Assembly (NCBI GenBank): GCA_021325145.1
Contig: JAJPHR010000073.1
Span: 1-58,721, forward strand
Length of the DNA: 58,721 nt
DNA from: Verrucomicrobiota bacterium
GTDB lineage: Bacteria > Verrucomicrobiota > Verrucomicrobiia > Limisphaerales > Pedosphaeraceae
Direction of reading: 5' to 3'
Shown: piece by piece, positions 25,718 through 33,439 of the stretch
Layout: every line of letters begins with the position of its first letter
How positions within the stretch are numbered: the stretch's first letter is position 1
Translations under genes and position numbers: made by a program
The notes under the pieces: model-generated
The model's database searches: none
Seen by the model: only the letters and a program-made list of their open reading frames with translations
What the model was told of the DNA's origin: nothing

Positions 25718-26263
25718 TCATGACTTGACCACGCGCGCCAGCTTCAGCAAATCGGAACTGATGGTCAGGCCCTTGCTGCGGGCGGCGTCCTGGTTGATCT
25801 CGAAGCGGACCCGGTTGCGCTCGTAAATGAAATTGATGATGCCGCCCCGCTGGGCGAAGCCGTCGATTTCGCTTACGGTCACGATTTTGGCATCTTTCAG
25901 GCTTTCCAAAAGCTGCGGCAGCCGTTCCTTTTCGGACGCGCTGATGAAGAGAATCTGGCAACCCTTCAAATCCTCCGCCGAGGAAACTTCCTTCACCGTC
26001 AAGGTGCGTCCCTTGACTTGTTTGCCCTTGAGCGGATCCAGCGCGGGTCCGAACGGATTCTCGCCCACCACGCCGATGGTGATGTTGCTGCCCGCCGGCG
26101 GCAAAGATTGTTCCGGCCACTCGATGTAGTTGAGGAAGTTGTAAAGGTAGGCGGCTTTGATCTCGTACTCGCGCGTGCCGGCAAAAGCGGCCGGGCCCGG
26201 CGCAGCCCAAAGGACCAGCAAGGCGGCGATGGCTCTCAGCCAGAGAATGCCTTTAAAACGCAT
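25718..26263 (-). CDS. YfiR-like periplasmic protein (DUF4154)
   Basis: A 181-residue exported protein; MRFKGILWLRAIAALLVLWAA opens the signal peptide. The mature start REYEIKAAYLYNFLNYIEWP, the TIGVVGENPFG strand, CQILFISASEK and the IVTVSEIDGFAQRGGIINF region are characteristic of DUF4154/YfiR, the periplasmic brake on YfiN. The ATG at 26263 fits the signal peptide and overlaps the end of the outer-membrane protein gene by 11 bp. The two Cys that form disulfides in Pseudomonas YfiR are not obviously both present here (one Cys seen). Its likely target is the CHASE8-like hybrid kinase encoded next. Confidence 0.88.
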   Translation of the reverse strand: MRFKGILWLRAIAALLVLWAAPGPAAFAGTREYEIKAAYLYNFLNYIEWPEQSLPPAGSNITIGVVGENPFGPALDPLKGKQVKGRTLTVKEVSSAEDLKGCQILFISASEKERLPQLLESLKDAKIVTVSEIDGFAQRGGIINFIYERNRVRFEINQDAARSKGLTISSDLLKLARVVKS

Positions 26264-27377
26264 AAGTCCACCCCACGTTGATGGTCCATGATAGTCCAAG
26301 TTGGGGCCCGGTCAAATGTTCGTAGATGGGAAAGCCGCCTTCGATGGTGAAGCGATTCCCCATCATGATTCCCTTGGGAACGTAAACATCAAAACCGAAC
26401 AAGGCGTTCACGCGCTGGCCGGCCTGTTTGTCCGGCCGCGCCTCGGCGGTGGCGGGCACCGCGCCGTAGGCCGGATCGGCGCCATGCACGTTGCCCCAAA
26501 CCTTGCCTTCCAGCCGCATGTACGGCGCGAACCATTCACAGACTCCATAAGCGCCCCACGCGCTGCCCAGGTATTCGTTGCCGAGACGATAGCTGCTCGA
26601 GTTGCGCCCGAGCCGGATGGTTTCAATCGTTTGCGCGCCCCAAGCCCAGCGGCCTGCATCGCCCAGGTAGGTCAGACCGGGCAGCAAAGCATAAGTGCCC
26701 GAGCCCGGCTGCATGGGATACTCCAGCTTCTGCAACGGCTGGGAAGGATCACCGAGCCGATGATCCCGCACGTCAATGGATCCCGTGGGAAAGCTCATGC
26801 CGCCGTCCAACACCAGCCGGTTGCCGCCTTTCCGGATGTCCCCGAGCAAAGTGTACATGCCCATTACCTGCAAATCGTTGATGCCGTCGCCATGTTGCGA
26901 GAAGGTGGTATTCGCCCGCGTCAGATGCACCATGGACATCTGCTTGTATGAAAGCATCGCCATCAGGGTCAAACGGTCGCTTGGCGCGTACATCACATCG
27001 AACATATGTTCTTCCATCTCCATTCGAGTGTGCGCGAAGGCAAAACTTGGGTTTTGCGCAAAAACTTCCGCCGGAGAAATTGCATGCCCGCCGCTGCGAA
27101 TGCCCTCCATGTCCATGTACATGAACTGGTAACCGACCATGAACTCGCCCGCCGGATGCGTATGCGCGCCCAGCACATTCATCTGGACAATGTCGAGATT
27201 GTAAAGCTCCTGCAGGCTCAGGCCGGTGAGGTCGCCGGGTTTCATGAATGGAGCCATATCCATGTCCATCCCCATGGCGGGCGCTCGCGATTCCATCATG
27301 GACAAACTCAGCAAGCCGCAAAGAACGAAGGCAAGGCGCAACCCGCGCACCGTGTTTTTGCAATAGCGTTTGTTCAT
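26253..27377 (-). CDS. Met-rich outer-membrane beta-barrel protein
   Basis: A 374-residue exported protein. After a signal peptide comes a Met/Asp-rich stretch (GMDMDMAPFM), then DLTGLSLQELYNLDI, a motif like the one that opens many TonB-linked and YfiR-associated outer-membrane proteins. The rest is amphipathic beta sequence rich in Met, His and aromatic residues and ends in WTYAF, the terminal Phe of a barrel. It resembles the 'transporter/phenol degradation MetA-like' group (PF13557). The ATG at 27377 gives the signal peptide. It is first in the signalling operon and may be the sensor or channel that acts with the YfiR-like protein; metal binding is speculative. Confidence 0.7.
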   Translation of the reverse strand: MNKRYCKNTVRGLRLAFVLCGLLSLSMMESRAPAMGMDMDMAPFMKPGDLTGLSLQELYNLDIVQMNVLGAHTHPAGEFMVGYQFMYMDMEGIRSGGHAISPAEVFAQNPSFAFAHTRMEMEEHMFDVMYAPSDRLTLMAMLSYKQMSMVHLTRANTTFSQHGDGINDLQVMGMYTLLGDIRKGGNRLVLDGGMSFPTGSIDVRDHRLGDPSQPLQKLEYPMQPGSGTYALLPGLTYLGDAGRWAWGAQTIETIRLGRNSSSYRLGNEYLGSAWGAYGVCEWFAPYMRLEGKVWGNVHGADPAYGAVPATAEARPDKQAGQRVNALFGFDVYVPKGIMMGNRFTIEGGFPIYEHLTGPQLGLSWTINVGWTYAF

Positions 27378-27681
27378 CGCGTTCACATCAAGCAGTCCTG
27401 CTGATGGCGCGCTGCTCCTGAGTTGCACGCCATTTTGCACCCTAATCCGCGTGATGAAAACAGGTCCACTTGTAAGCTCCCGCAACGAACGGGTAAAGCA
27501 CAAAAGGCGACCATTCCGCCGTGGGGCGCACCTTAAAACAACCATCGCGAAGGCGGCGTAACGGCGGTGGGGACAGCGTCCCAAGAGGCAGGCCGAAATG
27601 ATGTGGGACGGGCCGTCTCGACCTCGATGGCGGTTGTGCGCCCAGGCCAGGAACGAACGGGGTTCGTTCGTTCGGCGGCGG
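27378..27681. other. Intergenic gap with two hairpins
   Basis: I see no gene. There is an AGCAG-TC-CTGCT stem with flanking ATC/GAT near 27387-27405 and the perfect stem at 27651. The upstream promoter of the signalling operon should lie in the first part. Confidence 0.5.
27651..27669 (-). terminator. Hairpin after the pseudopilin gene
   Basis: GAACGAAC-GGG-GTTCGTTC is a perfect 8-bp stem, 12 bp past the stop of the pseudopilin gene on the minus strand. The position suits a terminator, but no T-run follows. Confidence 0.4.
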
Positions 27682-28059
27682 TTACATCAGGATATGGTTG
27701 GTGGGAGACTGCTTGCAGACGGGCGTAGTCTGCAAATTGCCGCCGATGTAACTTGTGTCCCACCGGTTGCTCTGATCGAGCGGGCAGGTGGGCAGTGAGC
27801 CGTTGATCCCGCGCCCCAAATAGGGCTGCAATTCCGCGATTCCCGGCCGGGCGGTGGCGGGGACCTTGTGATCCGTGCCCCATTCCTGCTTGGCGGCGTC
27901 GATCTGGCGCAGGTTGTTGATGCAAGCGTTGGTTTGGGAAGTGGTGCGGGCGCGCACGAAGTTGGGAATGGCTATCGCCGCCAGCAGGCCAATGACAGCC
28001 ACGACAATCATCATTTCAACGAGTGTGAATCCCGATTTTCTTTGATCCCTAAGTTCCAT
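27682..28059 (-). CDS. Type-II-secretion/type-IV-pilin-like pseudopilin
   Basis: A 125-residue protein with the prepilin peptidase site KSGFTLVEMMIVVAVIGLLA: cleavage after Gly, methylated Phe, Glu at +5, then one hydrophobic helix. The mature part is short and has a C-terminal segment with CPLDQSNRWDTSYIGG, typical of the small pseudopilins abundant in Verrucomicrobiota. Two Cys pairs may form disulfides. No secretion-system gene is adjacent. The ATG at 28059 puts eight residues before the Gly. Confidence 0.9.
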   Translation of the reverse strand: MELRDQRKSGFTLVEMMIVVAVIGLLAAIAIPNFVRARTTSQTNACINNLRQIDAAKQEWGTDHKVPATARPGIAELQPYLGRGINGSLPTCPLDQSNRWDTSYIGGNLQTTPVCKQSPTNHILM

Positions 28060-28272
28060 AATACCGTTTCCTTCTGTGGGCCGGTTGTAATCGCAGGAAT
28101 GGAATAGCAGCCTCGATACCACTGTGAGTTTTGGGAGTACGCCAAATGGCGGTGGCGAGATTCGAAACTGCCTCGAATTGGGGCAAATTTGTCCCGTTTT
28201 GAAACAAGAGACCACAATTCTATCGCATTCTGGTTGCGCGGAGTTAAACTGGCAGCAAGCCTGAATATTGCC

Positions 28273-29700
28273 ATGAAAGCGTATCGATCTTATCGCAACC
28301 TGCCGGCGCTGGCGGGGATTTGTTCCCTGGCTGAGGCCGCCAAGCCCGGATTGTCCGTGGAAGAGTGTGTTACCCGGCTGAAGCGTTATCATTATGCGTT
28401 CAAGCGGCTGCACCAAATCTTTGCCGCGCGCCTGACGTCCGAACCGATCTACGAGCTCAAGATGGGCTTCAGTCTGCACGCGCACTTGTGCGCCGAACAC
28501 GTGGCGGCGTTGCGCAAGCGCGTGGGCGAGATGCGGGAGCCGCCCCTGGGCCTGGAAGCGGTTCCGGACCCGAAGCTGGAGATCTTCTTTGACGAAATCC
28601 TGGCCGCGCCGACGACCGAAGAATTGGTGCTGGGAATTTATGGGAAGGCGGTCCCGGCGCTGCAAGCCGCGTTGGAGCGGCACCTGGCGGATACCAATTT
28701 GCTGGTCGATCATCCTTCGGCGCGATTGTGCCGGTTTGCTTTGCTGGAGTTGGCGGACATTCGGGAGTTCGGGACGCGGAGCATTGCCGCGCTGGTCAAT
28801 GAAGATTGCCGACGGAAGGCCTCGGAATGGCTTGGGTTGTTGGATGAGTGCCTCGTTGAAGTGGGTGGATTGGATGGGGCGAAAAATAGAGAAGGTTCGT
28901 CCTTGCCGCAACGCAAGTATTCAGCGGCGGCGTATCAATATGATCGCACGCCGCGGCGGGATGAGCGGTTTCCTGATCCTTACAACATGGGGGTGAATGC
29001 GGAGGTGTTTCTGTACGACAAACAATTTCCGCCGGAGCCAAAGACATTGATGATGTTTTACAAGCGGTTGCGGGAAATCGACGTGCCCGAGATGATGGCG
29101 AGCATCATCGTCGAGACGCCGGGCAAGCCGTGGGATTATTACCGCGACATGACGCGGCAGCTTTGGGATGAGGCACGGCATGCCATGATGGGCGAAGTGG
29201 GTTTTGCGGACCTGGGCATCGATTGGGCGAACAAGGTAATGGTGAATTTTACGTGGTCGCTTGCGCTGAACAATCAACTCAAACCGATTGAGCGCCATGC
29301 GGTGCTTTATTTCATCGAGCAGGGCCTGATGCCGAAGACGGGCAAGCGTTTCGAGTGGGAGGTGGGCGTGGCCTCGCATAATCCGCTGTCCGCGTTGTTT
29401 CAGGATTACGATTGGGCGGATGAAGTGTTGCACGCGCGGATCGGGCGGGATTGGTATTTGAAGGAGTTCAAGAACGCGCAGGAGGCGGTGCGATACGGGG
29501 ATGAGTGCTGGTCGCGGGTGCTGATGAATTGGGAGGCATGGCGGCAGCAGGGGTTGACGCAGCATCGGAACTGGTGGCCGGAGGTTTATCGGGACGCGTG
29601 CGAGCATTGGGGGATCGAGCCGGATCCGAAGGTGCTGGCGTATTCGACTTCGTACCAGACGGTGCGGGCGGATTTGAAGAATTTGGTTGGGTCGGCGTGA
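28273..29700 (+). CDS. Large helical protein with ferritin-like ExxH motifs
   Basis: A 475-residue soluble, mostly helical protein. Two E-x-x-H motifs appear in the C-terminal half, in WDEARHAMMGE (Glu300, His303) and WADEVLHARIG (Glu384, His387), the pattern of di-iron ferritin-like proteins. In the N-terminal half, a helix with HAHLCAEHVAALR (about 69-81) may be another such bundle. A Trp-rich, Asp-rich C-terminus follows. A TTG start at 28189 is possible; I prefer ATG 28273. I do not recognise a named family, and oxidase, oxygenase or iron-storage roles are open. Confidence 0.6.
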   Translation: MKAYRSYRNLPALAGICSLAEAAKPGLSVEECVTRLKRYHYAFKRLHQIFAARLTSEPIYELKMGFSLHAHLCAEHVAALRKRVGEMREPPLGLEAVPDPKLEIFFDEILAAPTTEELVLGIYGKAVPALQAALERHLADTNLLVDHPSARLCRFALLELADIREFGTRSIAALVNEDCRRKASEWLGLLDECLVEVGGLDGAKNREGSSLPQRKYSAAAYQYDRTPRRDERFPDPYNMGVNAEVFLYDKQFPPEPKTLMMFYKRLREIDVPEMMASIIVETPGKPWDYYRDMTRQLWDEARHAMMGEVGFADLGIDWANKVMVNFTWSLALNNQLKPIERHAVLYFIEQGLMPKTGKRFEWEVGVASHNPLSALFQDYDWADEVLHARIGRDWYLKEFKNAQEAVRYGDECWSRVLMNWEAWRQQGLTQHRNWWPEVYRDACEHWGIEPDPKVLAYSTSYQTVRADLKNLVGSA

Positions 29701-29740
29701 GCGCACGAATCCGTTGCTTGGTTTGAAGCTTCCTTCACGG

Positions 29741-29793
29741 GCGAAGCGGCGTCGCCGCTGCGCTTTGCCACCGCATTCCAAGACCCGGCACAA
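29741..29793 (-). repeat. Dispersed CGCAGCGGCG-type repeat
   Basis: On the minus strand this reads CTTGGAATGCGGTGGCAAAG followed by CGCAGCGGCGACGCCGCTT, with an AGCGGC-GTC-GCCGCT hairpin. It fills the gap between the ferritin-like and SUKH genes and resembles the stretch at 8337 in part. Confidence 0.5.
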
Positions 29794-29806
29794 TTTGCGG
29801 GCGCCT

Positions 29807-30571
29807 TTACTCGCGCACGGACATGCCGGTGACGACAAAGCCCAGGTTTTGCAAAGCAGGGAGGAACGCTTCCACTTCCTTGCGGTGGTCCTTGTCGAAC
29901 CCGATGACGATGCGGATGCGCCCGTCCCAACTGCTTTGGGTAAGCTGGATCCGGCCGCCGATGCTCTTGAGGAAGATCAGCCGGCAGCCTTCCTCCTTGA
30001 TCTGGCAAAGTTCGGAATGCCGCCAATTGAAGATGAATTGGGCCGCGATGTCCTCGGATTTCAGACGGCGCTGCTGGGTGAACAATTCGATGTGGGCGCG
30101 GTCATTGAAGGATTCGAAGTAACGGAAGGGCGACCATTGCGGCGCGAAGCTCGAACCGCGCCAGAACATGGGATCGGTGAGCGCCGCGCCCATTTCCCAG
30201 ATGGAATCGTCATGGCGCGAGAGGACGAACAATTTGAAGGGTTCGTGCGGCGCGACGATGATTTGATCGCCGTCGATGGTGTCGCCGAAAAGGACGCTTT
30301 GGAAGACCTGCTCGCGGGAGAGAATGCGGGTGCCCGAATTCCAGAGGAAGTTGTCCCGCCAGCGCTGGCGGGCGTCCTGGTATTCCGTGAGGATGCGCAA
30401 GGGGCGGTAAATCCGGACGAGGTCGCAGTAAAGGCCCGCGCCGAGGGAGGTCATGTACTCGCGATAGCCCATCGGCACGGGGAGGCCGAAGTGCTTTTCC
30501 AAAAGGACGATTTCCCCCTCCTGGATGAGCGTCAACTTATTGGTGACCAGGTATGTTTCAGTCAGGGCCAT
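29807..30571 (-). CDS. SMI1/KNR4 (SUKH) family protein
   Basis: A 254-residue protein with a SUKH fold: IVLLEKHFGLPVPMGYREYMTSLGAG at residues 21-46 is the family start, and FGDTIDGDQIIV with WEMG follows in the middle. The C-terminal 80 residues (an extra alpha/beta unit ending LGFVVTGMSVRE) are not part of the standard domain. SUKH proteins are often immunity proteins against contact-dependent toxins, but no toxin gene is nearby, so a general protein-binding role is equally possible. Confidence 0.75.
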   Translation of the reverse strand: MALTETYLVTNKLTLIQEGEIVLLEKHFGLPVPMGYREYMTSLGAGLYCDLVRIYRPLRILTEYQDARQRWRDNFLWNSGTRILSREQVFQSVLFGDTIDGDQIIVAPHEPFKLFVLSRHDDSIWEMGAALTDPMFWRGSSFAPQWSPFRYFESFNDRAHIELFTQQRRLKSEDIAAQFIFNWRHSELCQIKEEGCRLIFLKSIGGRIQLTQSSWDGRIRIVIGFDKDHRKEVEAFLPALQNLGFVVTGMSVRE

Positions 30572-30676
30572 GGAGTGTGTGGTCCAAGCGGGATGCCGTG
30601 GTAAATGAGAGGTGGCATGGTTCCAATAAATCAGCGTGGTGAAAAATTGCGTGAACTGGTGTTCAAAACGATTTCA

Positions 30677-30751
30677 TGGTGGGCGATGAGGGATTCGAAC
30701 CCCCGACCCACAGCGTGTAAAGCTGCTGCGCTACCACTGCGCCAATCGCCC
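30677..30751 (-). tRNA. tRNA-Val(UAC)
   Basis: On the minus strand a complete cloverleaf can be drawn: acceptor GGGCGAT/ATCGCCC, D-stem GCGC/GCGC with loop AGTGGTA, anticodon stem GCAGC/GCTGT with loop TTTACAC (anticodon TAC, reading GTA), T-stem GGGGG/CCCTC with loop TTCGAAT. The discriminator is A and the CCA end is encoded. Confidence 0.95.
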
Positions 30752-30813
30752 GAGCCATTGGATATGTTGCGCGGAATTGGCGGCGGTGCAAGTTCATTCC
30801 TGCGGTTGTTCTT

Positions 30814-30900
30814 ATCGTCCTCGTGCTCGTCGTCGTCCTCGTCCTCGTTGTCGGTTCGTTTTGAACCAGACCGAGGACGAGCACGAGCACGAGCACGATA
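30814..30900. repeat. Low-complexity GAGCAC/GTCCTC hairpin
   Basis: Left arm built of CGTCCTCGTGCTCGTC units, right arm of GAGGACGAGCACGAGCAC units, joined around GGTTCGTTTTGAACC. Together they form a long imperfect inverted repeat just past the tRNA and before the HEAT gene end. Confidence 0.75.
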
Positions 30901-30929
30901 GGGAGAGGAGAACGAGCGATTGCTTTTGC

Positions 30930-32777
30930 TCAAGGGATGGCCAGGGTGCCGGGCAGGCCAAGGCGGGTATATTCGTCCGGGTCGATTTTGCGGATGGCGA
31001 TGGCGGCGGCGAGGCGTTGTTCGGGGTCTTTCTCCAGACAATCTTCAAGCAGGGGAAGAGCGGATCTTGCTTCCGGGCCGATATCGCCTAACAGGTCGAT
31101 TAGACGCTGGTCCCAGGAGATGAGAATCTTATCACTGCTCTTGCACAACTCGGTCAATGAATCCACCGGTTGCGATTCAAAGTGCAGACGCCACAAAGCA
31201 ACTTGAGCTCTCAAAGCCGAAAGCTTTGAAGAGTCAATATAAATAACCGATGCTGCGGCGGATTCGCTGCGCCAGTGAGCTCTCAAAGCCGAAAACTTTG
31301 AAGAGTCAATAGGGAACCCAGGCGGATTCAACGAACGTTCCGCCTGGAACTGTCGCAAAACCACCACTGCATTGGAGGATTGACCGGGCGCGATCCGGCT
31401 CAGAGCTTCGGCGGCTGCCAGTTGTGTATCAGGGCTTCTGTCGGCAAGAAGATCCTCCAGAGCCGGGACGGCAGCCTGAGCCTCCGGTCCGATGGCGCCC
31501 AGAGCCTTGCAGTAGCAATCGATGGGAAGATAGAGAGGTTTACGCTTTAATGCGTCGCTCATGAGGGGTACGGCTGCACGGGCGTCCGGGCCGATTTCTG
31601 CCAGGGCTACGGCAGCCAGAGCAGCCATTCGGGAGTATTGTACGCGTGCTCTTATGTCATTTGCCGAAGGCGGTTCCTCGTGTAGTAACTCAATCAAGGC
31701 CGGCACGGCAGCGGCTGCTTTAGGCCCAATGACCGCCAAGGCGCGTGCTGCGCCGGATACGCGCCTTGGATCACCGGCTTTAAGAACCGTTATGCTCTGG
31801 CTTACTTGACCGGGAATGTCCTGATTGATTTGCCGCACGATCATTCGCAAGGCTTCGGAATCGATCTTCTTCAGGGTGGCTTCTGCTTCCCATCGAACAT
31901 CCTCAACGGCATCCCTCAGAGCAGCTTGAACGGCTGGGCTTATGGATTTAGCCGTCTCTCCCAGTGGAGCGAGCGAGCTCAAAGCACTCGCCCTCATATC
32001 GTATTGAGAACTGCTCAGCAGATTCGAACAAACCTGGATGAGGATGTTGGTATCGTGCTCAATGCTCAGGAGGGCCTTGGCTGAAGCAAGAGCAAGCTGA
32101 TCAGCAGACTGAGTCGCGGATCTCAAGCCGGGCACGGCTGACGAGGCTTTGGGTCCGATTTTCTCTAAAATATTCGCGCTTCGGATTGAGATGTCATCGT
32201 TGGTGGATTTCAGATTCGCGACTAGTTGAGGAAGAACCACCAGAGCGGCTTCGCCCATTGATTCCAAAGCCTCCGTCGCCTCCCAGCGGGTTTGTTCATC
32301 TTCGTCGGGATCACTGAGCACCTGAGCGAGCGCTGGAATCGCCGAAGCAGCGCGTGGTCCAAGTCTGCCGAGCACATTCATGGCTTTAAGCCGGCGCTCG
32401 TCGATCTGATCCAAGTTCGGCAATCGTTTCTTTAGCCAATCGCCCATTGGAAGATCATGTTGATCGAGAAATGCGTCGAATTTCACAAGTAATCGCGATG
32501 GCCTATGCTTCGTGATCTTGATCAAAAACGGGACGGCTTTGATCCCCAGCGCTTGAAATGCTTCGAAGGTTGGATCGGGAACCCAAGAACTTGAAGATGG
32601 CTCTGCTGAGTAATCCAACCAATAGCTGGCTGACTTGCCTTGGTAGGTGGGTTCACGCTCGAAGCCGGCTGTCAGCCATATGATCCCGGCTATTATTGTT
32701 AGCAACGTGGCAGACCAGAGGAGCCGCCGTTTGCCGCGCTTTGGCGGCGGCGTGGTGTTGGGTTCACGGTTGCTCAT
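30930..32777 (-). CDS. Membrane-anchored HEAT-repeat protein
   Basis: A 615-residue protein. A membrane helix at about residues 20-36 (LLWSATLLTIIAGIIWLTA) anchors a large domain of HEAT/PBS-lyase-like repeats with the recurring pattern 'GPKAAAAVPALIELL' and 'EALSRIAPG', about twelve units from residue 130 onward. Such solenoids bind other proteins. Near the C-terminus two copies of IDSSK-x-SALRA interrupt the solenoid, matching a 35-bp duplication in the DNA (31205 and 31277). The ATG at 32777 is used; an ATG at 32822 would add 15 residues. Confidence 0.82.
   Translation of the reverse strand: MSNREPNTTPPPKRGKRRLLWSATLLTIIAGIIWLTAGFEREPTYQGKSASYWLDYSAEPSSSSWVPDPTFEAFQALGIKAVPFLIKITKHRPSRLLVKFDAFLDQHDLPMGDWLKKRLPNLDQIDERRLKAMNVLGRLGPRAASAIPALAQVLSDPDEDEQTRWEATEALESMGEAALVVLPQLVANLKSTNDDISIRSANILEKIGPKASSAVPGLRSATQSADQLALASAKALLSIEHDTNILIQVCSNLLSSSQYDMRASALSSLAPLGETAKSISPAVQAALRDAVEDVRWEAEATLKKIDSEALRMIVRQINQDIPGQVSQSITVLKAGDPRRVSGAARALAVIGPKAAAAVPALIELLHEEPPSANDIRARVQYSRMAALAAVALAEIGPDARAAVPLMSDALKRKPLYLPIDCYCKALGAIGPEAQAAVPALEDLLADRSPDTQLAAAEALSRIAPGQSSNAVVVLRQFQAERSLNPPGFPIDSSKFSALRAHWRSESAAASVIYIDSSKLSALRAQVALWRLHFESQPVDSLTELCKSSDKILISWDQRLIDLLGDIGPEARSALPLLEDCLEKDPEQRLAAAIAIRKIDPDEYTRLGLPGTLAIP
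31205..31311. repeat. 35-bp direct repeat inside the HEAT gene
   Basis: GAGCTCTCAAAGCCGAAA-n-CTTTGAAGAGTCAATA occurs at 31205-31239 and 31277-31311, 72 bp apart with one mismatch, so it is in frame (24 codons). Confidence 0.8.
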
Positions 32778-33439
32778 TGGCTGACTCGCGGAAGCATAGC
32801 GTGGGCTACGCAGGGTGTCCATAGCGGGGCGCAGGGTGTAATTTCACCCGAACCGATGGAAGGGGGCAAAGGCAGGTGGACTGAGTGGACGCGGATAGCA
32901 GGCGGCGTTTCGATCGCTTGTCCGGTGAACAAATCTGGATATAACTATTGACAGGGTTCCCTGGCTCAACCATGATGGGAGGCGAGTATCCACCGGTTGG
33001 TGGAGGCTTGGCATGCGAACGCTGTTTGACAGGTTAATTCAAAGGTCCGGTTGGGGCTTGGGGAGTTGTGTGTCCGGTCCTGGGGCGGGGAGCGCCGGGT
33101 TGCTGCGGTTGTTTGTGGCGGGCGTTTCAAAAGGCGGCGGGTTTGATTCAGGCCAATTCCGACTTATTTCGACTAATTCCGACCAATTAAACCAAAAATT
33201 AAAGTAGAATTAAACCAAATCCGGGTTGGTCCGGCTTAGTCCGGGTTAATCCGGCCTCAAAAAAACCAGCGGAGGCAAAATTGCCCGTTTTCCGTGGACT
33301 CCCATGGGTGCCGTCGTATGGGCTGGAACAAGGCAGAACAAGCCAAAACAAACCAGAACCAGCCTCGTTCGCCCTTGCCAGCGAATCTGCCGTGGACGTA
33401 CATTCAAGCGTGTCCCATGTTGCGGCTGAACCTGAACCC
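32778..33439. other. Long intergenic region with 10-bp periodic arrays
   Basis: No supported gene. The section 33155-33370 holds three short arrays with a 10-bp period (see the repeat entry). The rest is unremarkable, apart from a short frame at 33013-33207 that reads into the arrays. Confidence 0.6.
33155..33370. repeat. Three 10-bp-period repeat arrays
   Basis: Array 1 (33155-33194) has units like AATTCCGACT/TATTTCGACT; array 2 (33221-33260) CCGGGTTGGT/CCGGCTTAGT/CCGGGTTAAT; array 3 (33321-33370) GGCTGGAACA/AGGCAGAACA/AGCCAAAACA/AACCAGAACC. Each unit is exactly 10 bp, one helical turn. Confidence 0.75.

Noticed and set aside
30677..30900. Attachment site or integrated element at tRNA-Val
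   Set aside because: No integrase and no second copy of the tRNA 3' end were seen in the window.
33013..33207. 64-codon plus-strand frame starting with ATG
   Set aside because: Its end is made of the 10-bp periodic array and its Gly/Ser-rich body matches no family.
33155..33370. CRISPR-like array
   Set aside because: Units are 10 bp and contiguous with no spacers, and no cas genes are present.
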